Shown here in pieces: positions 1 through 8,424 of a stretch of 64,000 nucleotides of DNA (positions are counted from its first letter, which is position 1; every line of letters begins with the position of its first letter). The position numbers and the translations under genes are program-made. The stretch is from Tetranychus cinnabarinus (lineage: Eukaryota; Arthropoda; Arachnida; Trombidiformes; Tetranychidae): NCBI GenBank assembly GCA_022266195.1, contig WHVY01000002.1, forward strand, positions 6,215,001 to 6,279,000, written 5' to 3'. The notes beneath the pieces are model-generated. The model saw only the letters and a program-made list of their open reading frames with translations, was not told where the DNA came from and did not search any database.

Positions 1-2
1 TT

Positions 3-538
3 GATACTGGATCAGGTCGATTTGCTTTCAGTGCAAGACCTTTGTTTAATTTAATTGTCCTCTACAGCAGTTATAAGACATATTTACCACCATTATCATA
101 TGTAAATGTGAGTTAATTATAAAAAAATAGAAATTTAAATATTAATTTTCTTCTTCTTTTTCAAAGGCTGGTGATATTTGGATGCTGGGAAATATTTGTT
201 TTGGCTTTTTTACAATCATAATAGTTGCTTTTAACGTTCATTTAGGACAAACTAAGAAGATTAAATCAACAGCTGCTAACAATTCAAATGCTAATACACC
301 ATCAGAAATATCATTTGCTGTTGATAACTTTACAAATGCTAATATAAATAATAATTGTACTTGTAATCGTTTTAGGCACATTTTTATTTTAAAACATTTT
401 CGTTGCTTCAAATGTAAAGTTCATCCAATGCCTAAGCAGATTTTATTGAAATCTCAACATTATGACAAGATGATGAGAGTCTTTTATCCAACTGCTTTTA
501 TAATTTTCAATATTGTCTACTGGTTATATTTACTTTAA
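3..538 (+). CDS. Cys-loop ligand-gated ion channel subunit, C-terminal part (partial)
   Basis: The last two exons of a pentameric ligand-gated channel subunit, cut by the left window edge. Exon 3-107 and exon 167-538 are joined by a 59-base intron (donor gtgagt at 108, acceptor ag at 165-166); the frame is continuous. The first exon gives the end of the pore helix M2 and the M2-M3 loop (LPPLSYVN), and the second opens with AGDIWM, like the SYVKAxDIWM signature of arthropod GABA-, glutamate-, histamine- and pH-gated chloride channels. M3 (roughly GNICFGFFTIIIVAF) follows, then a short intracellular loop with a Cys-rich patch, and the conserved M4 motif (RVFYPTAFIIFNIVYWLYLL) just before the stop. 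The M2 segment is divergent, so ligand and ion choice cannot be read from this fragment. Confidence 0.85.
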
Positions 539-565
539 CAAGTGTTAGTACAATATTATCAAGTA

Positions 566-571
566 AATAAA
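566..571 (+). terminator. Polyadenylation signal of the channel subunit gene
   Basis: AATAAA lies 28 bases after the channel stop codon, the expected place for a short 3' UTR. Confidence 0.6.
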
Positions 572-1511
572 GTTTATGTCATTAACTTTAGCTTCCATAA
601 TCACTTCATTAAAAGATAAAGGTGGAAAAAATAGCAATCTGAATTACTTCAATTAATATACGTATTTATATTAGATTTACACTTTTGTTTGATATTTAAG
701 TGATGATGGGGAATGAAAGGTCAGATTTAAAGATGGTTTGATTTAGAGCAAGAATCAGATTTATCCTTTACAATCAAACTATACGTCGTAGGATTAGCAA
801 TTTGGCTATTTTTCTGTAATATTTAGGACAAATAGCCCTTATAAGAGTTTTACAAAAATTTAATTATAATTTTATTATTTAATTTCGGATGTTTAACCGA
901 GTAATTTGTATTTAAACTGGATTAAACGAAATTGTTTACTTGGTCATCAGGACTCTGCTAAAATTAGCGAGGGTTCCCTGTAATTTCCAGTAGGATGAGT
1001 GCTTTGTTGAATATTAATAGATTTGACAGTCAACTTGCACCAGTTTGTCACTGTCATAGCATTGAAAATTACATTATAACCCATTTATAATATTGTTAGT
1101 AATTGATGATAAGGTTATCAGCAATATTGTAATTAATAAGAATCAAGAGTTGAATCAAAGTTGATCTTCCTTTTCTCTTTGAATTGAACTACACATAGCT
1201 CATAATGTCCAATAAATTCACAAGCAAGTCTCGATAGTTTGATTTTAAAATGATACTGGCTTAACAAATCATAATGATCACTATAATCCAATGGTTTTTA
1301 ATTTTAAATTGTCAAGTAGACAATCCAGCAAATTATTTAAGTTTGGAGGCTGAAGCTTGTAGTCCAAAGATTGTATGTTTAACCTTTGAGACTATTTATC
1401 GAGCAGTTGTCAGTTGAGTTCATTAATGTTTCAAGATATTCTCATGTATGGTTTAGCAGTGTTTTTTAATTCAATTAGTTGTGAAACAAATTACCTTTGC
1501 CATTTGTTTAG
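572..1511. other. Intergenic, 940 bases
   Basis: AT-rich spacer between the channel gene and the AIG1-like gene. No open frame with protein-like character was seen. A pyrimidine-rich stretch ending in tttag directly before the ATG at 1512 could be the acceptor of a 5' UTR intron. Confidence 0.5.
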
Positions 1512-2351
1512 ATGACCATGTCAAAAAAAACCAACCCAATACCTAGTTATCGTTATAGCAATGGACCTTTTGTGTTTGCTGTTAGATTATTTCGTTTGCT
1601 TAGCTTTGTCATGTACGGATTTGCTATTGCATGGATAAATACTCATCCTTCTGTTCCTCCATACGAAAGTGTTGGTTCTTTTGGTGGTTCGCTTAAATTT
1701 TTAACTTACTGGAATCTGTTAACACAGTTTGTTCTTTTCACTTTGATTAATTACTGTGACTTATTTTTAGTGTCATCAGATGGAACCTATAAACATAATC
1801 AATCATCGAGTGTTTTAGTAAAATTGAGAGATATTGTTCACCATGGACTTGCCTTACCCTTAGGACTGGTCAGTTATAACTTCAACTTCAACTCCTTACT
1901 CTTTAAAATCAACCGAGCAATTAATTTTTGTTTTTCTTTACAGTTTGTTGTCCTTGTTTATTGGATGATATATGCAATAGATTCAGAACTTATCTACCCA
2001 ATTGCTTCACGACCATATTATCCAGAATGGTTGAATCAAATAACACATTCTGCAGTTGGGGTTACAGTTATGATTGAAGAGTTTGCCTTCTATCACCCCC
2101 GTGACAATCGTAAAGCTTTCGTGGCTCTGTTTTCATATATTGTATCATACTTTCTCTGGATTCTTTATCTTGGCTATGTTATCAACTATTGGCCATACTC
2201 AGTAATCAGGATTATCCCAGATCCATACAAAATTCCTTTCATACTAACATTTGGACCAATATTTGCCATCATATTATACTTTACACAGTATTTACATGCC
2301 AAGCAATGGCCTACACCATATCAAAGATCACGTAAGGAAAAGCGTAGATGA
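1512..2351 (+). CDS. AIG1: AIG1/ADTRP-family membrane hydrolase (FAHFA hydrolase-like)
   Basis: Multi-pass membrane protein of the androgen-induced 1 / ADTRP family, which hydrolyses fatty acid esters of hydroxy fatty acids using an intramembrane Thr and His. The open frame runs unbroken for 279 codons, but 1869-1943 (75 bases, gtcagt...cag) is very probably an intron: removing it joins ALPLGL to FVVLVYWMIYAID, the continuous family motif, and deletes 25 residues with no counterpart. The predicted protein is then 254 aa from exons 1512-1868 and 1944-2351. The candidate catalytic Thr is about residue 65 in LKFLTYWN and the His about 154 in WLNQITHS, both in family positions. C-terminal RSRKEKRR is basic. 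It converges on cereblon. Fold and family are clear; substrate is inferred from the family. Confidence 0.85.
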   Translation: MTMSKKTNPIPSYRYSNGPFVFAVRLFRLLSFVMYGFAIAWINTHPSVPPYESVGSFGGSLKFLTYWNLLTQFVLFTLINYCDLFLVSSDGTYKHNQSSSVLVKLRDIVHHGLALPLGLVSYNFNFNSLLFKINRAINFCFSLQFVVLVYWMIYAIDSELIYPIASRPYYPEWLNQITHSAVGVTVMIEEFAFYHPRDNRKAFVALFSYIVSYFLWILYLGYVINYWPYSVIRIIPDPYKIPFILTFGPIFAIILYFTQYLHAKQWPTPYQRSRKEKRR

Positions 2352-2702
2352 TCAACATTTCTAACTTTACTAAAATTTTTAATGTCATTTTAAGTTGTGG
2401 CGCAAACTTACTTACAACAATAATTTATATGCACCGTTTGATGTATTCAAAGGAATGGAGCAATAGATTGCCCATTAACAGTATCTTAATTTTTTGATGC
2501 AAAACTTAACTTAACCTTCAATTACTGCCAGAAATCTCATTGTTATCCTGTTATACAATTCTTCCGGATCTCGAGTTGATCTATCATTTGGATTACCTGG
2601 AAGCAATATTACTAGGATTTTAAAGCTTATCATTTTCCCCATTGCATCATTCAATAATACTCACCTGTTTAATCTCAATTTTCAATTTCTTTCAACATGT
2701 GC

Positions 2703-2708
2703 AATAAA
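2703..2708 (+). terminator. Possible polyadenylation signal of AIG1-like gene
   Basis: AATAAA about 350 bases after the stop, in an AT-rich stretch. Other weaker variants exist nearby, so the site is tentative. The 1.1-kb interval 2352-3458 between the convergent genes otherwise shows only AT-rich 3' UTR-like sequence. Confidence 0.35.
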
Positions 2709-3187
2709 AATTGGATTAATCACTTCATGTGACTGTACATTTACCAGAATTGCAGTGTTACAATAATGCACTCGGATAATTAGATTCACATAAAATTATA
2801 AAAATTTTAAGTCTTCCTATGCTTATAATAATATAACCCCCTTTCAATTTTTTTACTTGCAACACAAATTCAACTTGTAATTATATTCTAATCAGTAAAT
2901 TATGTGCCGCACAATTTAATTTCAATCGAAGTGTTTTTTCACAAATGAAATTGTTGAATTAACAAATTGTTATTTCAAACGAGAATAATATTACACTCTT
3001 ATCAACATTCATTTTTCTGTCATGACAATCAGATGAATATCACATTGGATGCAATATACATGTAGATGCATTAGAATCCCCAGAGACTGTTGAAATAAGA
3101 CTGATAATAAATCCAAATTTTGATTTACAACTTGATTGCGTCCATTCATGAAATTATATCATTTACAATGAATTTTGCACAAAATGC

Positions 3188-3193
3188 TTTATT
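3188..3193 (-). terminator. Possible polyadenylation signal of cereblon
   Basis: TTTATT on the plus strand (AATAAA on the minus strand), about 265 bases beyond the cereblon stop codon. Confidence 0.4.
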
Positions 3194-3458
3194 TCAAGTA
3201 TGAGAAATTAACAGTAATTCTTAAACTAATGTCAATTCACGAGACTAGAAGTAACGTGCGAAACATCTTTATAGATACATGAAGTAAATACAAATGTAAT
3301 TTGCCAGAAGTAATTATGGGGCGAAAGTAAATTTACAATTTCAAATAAGTGTCTATAATACATTAGATACTGATATAAAGTAAAGTCTTTGAATTCTTCA
3401 TGCTTAAATTTATAGAAGAGAAAACTTTGTGGCAAATTGAAACGAGTGAAGTGATAAT

Positions 3459-4847
3459 CTAATTCATTTTTGGTTGGATATTTGCTCTTGAGATTCCCCA
3501 AAAATATTCAGGTCTTGTCGATTTAACTGACATAAATTTCCAACCAATATGATGTCCACAATTTGAACATTCACAAATTGTCCATGAGTAACCAGGAAAC
3601 CAGCTTTGTTGAGTAGAAGAGCGACCGACTAGGGCAAGATTGGAGACACGATAGACTGTTAATGTTTCATGAACATGGCCAGATAGGTTAACATAATTTT
3701 GCAGTGGACCCTCAACGGACATTGAAAAAATGTCTTCCCTTGTACATATCTTGGACCCACATTGTATACAACATAAGAAGAGACATTTTTGAAGAAGATC
3801 ATATTCAAAACGTAATCTTCCAATTGTAGTGGGTATTTTTAAAAGTTCAACTCTTTGATCATCTGAAAGCGGAAGGTTAGCAGCAACCCAATATGAGTAT
3901 TTATAAGGCGATGCAAGCGTCTGAGAAAAATCTTGTGCGTCTTCCTCTTCGTCCTCACTAGATTCAATACTTTCCATTTCATCGTCATCGTCACGTCTAA
4001 TTGTTGTCACAACAGTCTTTCTTATTTGTATGGATCCCTCAGTATCCTCAGTTTCGTGTACAGTTTGTTGAACATCTTTAATTTTATGATCAACAGCAGG
4101 ATTACTAGGGCTAGGTTTGGATATGTTGGCCCAGTTTCTCAACTGATCATTAATCTTGTGCATAATGAAGTGTGAATCATACATTCGGAAAACAAAGGAT
4201 GGCCATACTGTAGATGCTGGGACTAATTTATAATTATACTTATTACCTCGTGAAGTGAAGTCTAAATTTTTGTCAAATGGATGCGCTATTTCGATGTCAC
4301 ACATAATTTTAACCTTTCCCATCACAAACCCATCATCTTGCCTCCATCTTTCAATCAATTTAAATCTCTGACGTCCTTCGGCTTTTAATTTTAAAACTGA
4401 TTCTTCTGCGTCATCCTCAATTCCTCTGGAATAACTTCGAATTTCTACGGTAGTTCCAACATCAGAATCTGTTGCTAAAATACCAAAAGTTCTTTCTTTC
4501 TCAATGGCATTTAACATCATAGCAATCATTGCTGGATGCTCTAACCGTAATGGCAGTATTTGACCAGGAATTAAGATAACACCAGGTAGAGTAAGCAATG
4601 GAAGAGTTACAAGAGCCTCATCGTCAAGAACAACACGACCGGACAATTCACGCAAATTACTTCCAAGATATGTGTGTTGAGCTGGTAGACTAGGATCATA
4701 GTCTATTCCTTCAACACGTCTGTTATTTTCATCCTCGCTGTTGAGAACCACATCATTTTCAACATTATTGTCTTCATCTTCTTCATCCGTAGTAAATGAA
4801 CTTTCAGATTCAGGTCTAGCTGGAATAACATTCATATCTTCATCCAT
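3459..4847 (-). CDS. CRBN: Cereblon, CRL4 ubiquitin ligase substrate receptor
   Basis: Single-exon gene for the substrate receptor of CUL4-DDB1 ubiquitin ligase. I take the ATG at 4847 (462 aa; AAAATGG context); the frame is open further upstream but without a nearer ATG. Order: acidic N-terminus; Lon-like domain from about residue 55 (GSNLRELSGR, PLLTLPGVILIPGQ, GRQRFKLIERW); DDB1-binding helical region; C-terminal CULT domain with zinc ligands C360/C363 and C427/C430 and the three cage tryptophans W416, W422 and W436 in SWFPGYSW...HIGWKF. Human cereblon is 442 aa; the extra length is largely a charged insert, about residues 244-308, rich in Asp/Glu, between the Lon-like part and YSYWVAANLPL. 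The human Val388 position is Ile424 here. It ends in FWGISRANIQPKMN, shorter than the human tail. Confidence 0.95.
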   Translation of the reverse strand: MDEDMNVIPARPESESSFTTDEEDEDNNVENDVVLNSEDENNRRVEGIDYDPSLPAQHTYLGSNLRELSGRVVLDDEALVTLPLLTLPGVILIPGQILPLRLEHPAMIAMMLNAIEKERTFGILATDSDVGTTVEIRSYSRGIEDDAEESVLKLKAEGRQRFKLIERWRQDDGFVMGKVKIMCDIEIAHPFDKNLDFTSRGNKYNYKLVPASTVWPSFVFRMYDSHFIMHKINDQLRNWANISKPSPSNPAVDHKIKDVQQTVHETEDTEGSIQIRKTVVTTIRRDDDDEMESIESSEDEEEDAQDFSQTLASPYKYSYWVAANLPLSDDQRVELLKIPTTIGRLRFEYDLLQKCLFLCCIQCGSKICTREDIFSMSVEGPLQNYVNLSGHVHETLTVYRVSNLALVGRSSTQQSWFPGYSWTICECSNCGHHIGWKFMSVKSTRPEYFWGISRANIQPKMN

Positions 4848-5570
4848 TTTAGGATACTTGTAACACTTATTTGAAATGAACAAACTATAAATTACAGCTG
4901 GCTTGGTTTTACCTTCGTTTTTCGAATTCTTATAACACAGACTAATTACTGAAAATCAACAGTATCAAGATAGATTGAGAAACACACGTGAGTATCAAGA
5001 ACAATTGCACAAAAAATGAGTTAATTAAGACCACAACAAAATTACGTGATGTAAACAAGCCTGGAAAACGTTAAGCGCCTCTAGTGGTTTTAGTAATGTT
5101 CAGTGTTTTTAGTTCACTGAGATGGCAGCATAACTAAAAGCAATACATGAACTTTAATTAGAAATGCAAATGAGTAAAACTTGAGAATCGCGATTTCTGG
5201 CAACGAAATATTGACAAAATAAAACTGCACACTGAACCATTAGCTTCTTGATTGATTTGTAGCTCAAGATGGGAACTTAACTCATTTGAATCTTTCGAAA
5301 GCCTTAGATCTTTTAAAGATATTTCGCTCTTTTTCATTTTTAGTTTGAACTTACATTCAACCCTCTCAGATTTAGCTTCGAGATAATAGTCCAAACAGGT
5401 CGCCCAGTATCGAAGCTAATAGGCGAACCAGAAAATCTTAAATCTCTCACAGTAATTATATTTCAAACGATCAATTAATATGGTAAAATTTAGTTGCCAA
5501 TAATAACTCAATATTTGCTTTTAAGCTACACCTAATGTCTTAATCAAATTATTGATTAAGATAATTATTA
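4848..5570. promoter_or_regulatory. Upstream region of cereblon
   Basis: No credible gene. Two short words stand out: GCGCCTCTAGTGG at 5075-5087, repeated exactly at 8037-8049, and AGATGGCAGC at 5120-5129, which recurs upstream of other genes here. An open stretch at 5158-5394 on the minus strand has no ATG of its own at the 5' end and no recognisable domain, so it is not called. Confidence 0.35.
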
Positions 5571-6152
5571 GGTTGCCCGGCTCAAAGTGGGGGAACTTTT
5601 ATTTTTAATATTTCATTTATACCTGAATCAATTCAGTCAATTTTTTTAAAAATTATTTAAGTAAAGATTCAGAGTTTTTTTGACACATCTTAAACCCTTT
5701 AGACATTGGTAATTCGAAAGTAATTAGATAAAAATCGAAAAATGGCAATTTTGTAAATTTCGAACTTTGTGGCTTTATAGCGTTGTTACCGATGAAAAAT
5801 TTTTCAAAGTCATTTCGTCTAATTATAGTAATTGGGTTGATTAAAAATCACTTTTCTCAATTTTTATCCTGATCAACAAGTTTTCGAGAAATGTTCGATT
5901 AAAAAAGTTTCTATCGCGAGCAAATCACAGGGGGGACCCTTGGTTTTTTTAGAAAATTTTGAGCCGCACGAAATTTCATTTTTTTGATTTTTTTCCAATA
6001 AATTTCGAATTAGAAAACGGAAAATTATAAATCATGTATCATAAAAATTCTGCATCCTTCCTCATATGATTAGCAAAAGAATTGTTTTAATTGCTTTGAT
6101 TAACAGTAAAATATTAACATTTAAAGTTCCCCCACTTTGCGCCGGGCAACCT
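5571..6152. mobile_element. Non-autonomous mariner-like element (MITE), about 582 bp
   Basis: Terminal inverted repeats of about 29 bases: the left end starts GGTTGCCCGGCTCAAAGTGG and the right end is its complement with one central mismatch (CTC versus CGC), ending at 6152. It is flanked on both sides by TA within a TTATTA...TAATAA context, as expected for Tc1/mariner target duplications; the TTAGGTTG-type start resembles mariner ends. The interior is AT-rich, has stops in all frames and encodes no transposase. Near-perfect ends suggest fairly recent movement. Confidence 0.75.
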
Positions 6153-6292
6153 AATAAATTTTGGTTGAATTAAATAATTTTTTCAACTGTTAACAGTCAA
6201 ATTTAACTATCGATAGTAAATCAAATTGAATGTTTACATTCAGTTTGAACGTTCATTCAATCTGTTTTGATTTGCGCTCTAACCAAAGAGTA

Positions 6293-6437
6293 CAGGGTGT
6301 AGCGAAAGTTCGTGTAGGTAGGAGGGTTTAAGAGATGAAATCAGTTTCTCAATCGAGAAATCAAAGAAAATCGAAATTGGTTTCTACGCAGGGGGAAATA
6401 TTTTTTTGCCTCCTACACGAACTTTCGCTACACCCTG
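6293..6437. mobile_element. Short TA-flanked MITE, 145 bp
   Basis: Perfect 26-base terminal inverted repeats, 6293-6318 and 6412-6437, beginning CAGGGTGTAGCGAAAG, with a TA duplication at 6291-6292 and 6438-6439. The centre is about 90 bases and non-coding. Structure fits a Tc1/mariner-type MITE. It sits inside another repeat: left flank gctctaaccaaagag and right flank tagcaagagagagcac align with the uninterrupted sequence at 7704-7733. Confidence 0.8.
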
Positions 6438-6684
6438 TAATAGCAAGAGAGAGCACGTCAATGAGAGCTATAGATAAGAGAGATAAGAAGTTAAAAGGTG
6501 ACGGAAAAGAAAGAGCTAGCAGCGAGAAAGAGATGATGAAAGATACGAAAAAATGACAAAAAAATAAATGTAAACAAATTTTTTGAGGCGTAAATCACCG
6601 ATGCGTAAAAGTAATGTAAATGAGCCTGGAATATAAGTAATGATGAATAAAAAACTTTAATTTGCTGGACGAAATACAAAATTA

Positions 6685-7455
6685 TTATACAAAATTTTGA
6701 TGAAAATAATTCTTGAATGCATCGAGTAATTGAGGCCATGTTAAGTTTCTTAAATTTGATCCCATCATTTGCAAGGCTGAGTTATTAATTTTGAGTCGGC
6801 ACATGATAGGTACGTGGTCGCTGGTACCACGATGCTCTGTCGTATCCTCAATGTCTGTAATCGATAAGTTTTGACTTATCATGATATAATCATATCGGCA
6901 TTGAGTTCCATTGGAGTTGAAATACGTTGGTGTCATATCCACCGTATCCAATTTGAATATTTCAATAATTTTGGCTAGGCTCCTATCATGTTCGTGTCCA
7001 TTCGTATCTCGGGTAATATCTGCATTAAAATCGCCAACTACCACAATTCCTTGCTGTGGATCGGAATGTTTTTCGTCTGAATCCAGACCACCGTGCTTTA
7101 ATCTGCTAATTACGGCACCTAACTTTATCCAAAAATCGGGGTCCACCACATCCGGAATCCTGTGACAATTTACAAATCCTACTCCAGCGCGAGTCCGAAT
7201 CGCTTGGATCATCGGATGGCCAACTGCAGCAATATGAGAAAAACTCGGCTCACGGACAAACAAACAGGCACAATTGATTAATGGAAATGTTTCCATTACT
7301 GGCTGCCTCGTTCCACGAGCACAGTCGGCTCTATCAGGGGCATAGAGAACCTGGTTCGGAACTTCTTGCAAACCAATCAGAGATATCGTGTTGGAGGCAT
7401 GCATTTTGGCTGCCAAACCTCGCACAATGCACATATTAACATGACTATGGCGCAA
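6685..7455 (-). pseudogene. Endonuclease/exonuclease/phosphatase (EEP) domain gene, no start codon, probably retroelement-derived
   Basis: About 256 codons read as an EEP (APE/DNase I-like) fold. Family motifs are present in order: FNLR just upstream of 7455 in the same frame, GLQEV (metal-binding Glu, about residue 31), NCHRIPD (His, about 98), GDFNAD (Asp/Asn, about 142-144), DYIMIS and SDHVPI (Asp-His, about 213-214). The nuclease core therefore looks intact, but the frame meets a TAA a few codons before FNLR, no ATG precedes the first strand, and no reverse transcriptase follows. The 5' end lies in a 117-bp tandem duplication. The surroundings are repeats, so a relic of a non-LTR retroelement or an element-captured nuclease is likely; a host EEP gene with a missed upstream exon is the alternative. 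Confidence 0.6.
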
Positions 7456-7610
7456 ATTAAAAGTTGAAAAAAATTAAAGAAAAATTAAAAGGGTCAGAGA
7501 TATCGTGTTGGAGGCATGCATTTTGGCTGCCAAACCTCGCACAATGCACATATTAACATGACTATGGCGCAAATTAAAAGTTGAAAAAAATTAAAGAAAA
7601 ATTAAAAGGG
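7377..7610. repeat. Tandem duplication of a 117-bp unit
   Basis: 7377-7493 and 7494-7610 read as identical 117-base copies. The unit holds the first coding stretch of the EEP-domain relic (FNLR...NTISL) and an A-rich tail. The second copy repeats that coding stretch upstream and runs into a stop at the junction. Perfect identity implies a recent event or an assembly artefact. Confidence 0.85.
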
Positions 7611-7710
7611 TTGTTAGTGGCACCATCGCGTCCGAGACCTTTTCCCTATCCTTATCTCAAAAAGATAATTAACATTGCATGCTACCTCTTGTTATACTCT
7701 TTGGCTCTAA

Positions 7711-8021
7711 CCAAAGAGTAGCAAGAGATAGCACGAGAATTGAAGACCTCAAATTGAGATAAAGAGTTCTCGTAGGGGTTGATAGATGGGTCTGATGGAA
7801 GGAAAGAAAAGAAAGGGAAAAAGAAAGTAAGAAATAAGAATTGTAAAAATTATAAAAAAATTATCTTTTAATTTGAAGAAATCATTCAAAGAGGTTAATT
7901 TTTTCTTTCTTTTTCCCTTTCTTTTCTTTCCTTCCATCAGACCCATCTATCAACCCCTACGAGAACTCTTTATCTCGATTTGAGGTCTTCCATTCTCGTG
8001 CAGTCTCTTGTTACTCTTTGG
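7711..8021. repeat. Foldback (long inverted repeat) element
   Basis: Arms of about 117 bases, 7711-7827 and 7905-8021, are complementary with few mismatches, separated by a 77-base AT-rich loop. The arm starts CCAAAGAGTA and ends in an A/G-rich tract (GGGAAAAAGAAAG). The left end is preceded by a smaller palindrome (TACTCTTTGG...CCAAAGAGTA, 7695-7720). A related sequence, broken by a MITE, lies at 6274-6460, so this is a repeat family. No coding capacity. Confidence 0.75.
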
Positions 8022-8036
8022 CTCTAACTACTTTTG

Positions 8037-8049
8037 GCGCCTCTAGTGG
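8037..8049. promoter_or_regulatory. Repeated word GCGCCTCTAGTGG
   Basis: An exact copy of the 13-base word at 5075-5087. Its complement, CCACTAGAGGCGC, resembles the CTCF consensus with one G missing. One copy lies 228 bases upstream of the cereblon ATG and this one 388 bases upstream of the SPPL2 ATG; together they bracket the repeat-rich pocket. Confidence 0.35.
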
Positions 8050-8424
8050 CTTTTATAGTATCTAAAGTTGCTTATGAGAGATGCTAATAAAAGTTACATT
8101 TCTATAATTTAAAAAACCAGATGATTTGTACATTTTTATTGTTTAATCTCTGATGAAAGTCCTCAGTGTCTCTAGAAATTGTTTTGATTAATTTTTTACA
8201 TTTATGTCTCTTAAATATTGATGCACAGTTTGCTTTTTCCGCTATTCAAGCATAACTGTACCAAATCAACACTACATTCCCTCATTATGGTGATCTCTTG
8301 TTAGCTTTTGAAGCTTTTCTCTCTCCTTTATATTACATGTGTGCAATATTTTTAGCCAAACAAGCTCAGCATTAATATCATTTTAAAATTGTTTGACTCA
8401 CTTAATCATCTTTGAATTACAATC

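Noticed and set aside
3232..3501. Minus-strand open frame overlapping the cereblon 3' end
   Set aside because: It overlaps conserved cereblon C-terminal codons in another frame and has no domain; treated as a shadow.
5158..5394. Minus-strand 78-codon frame upstream of cereblon
   Set aside because: It starts with TTG, has no recognised motif and no splice partner.
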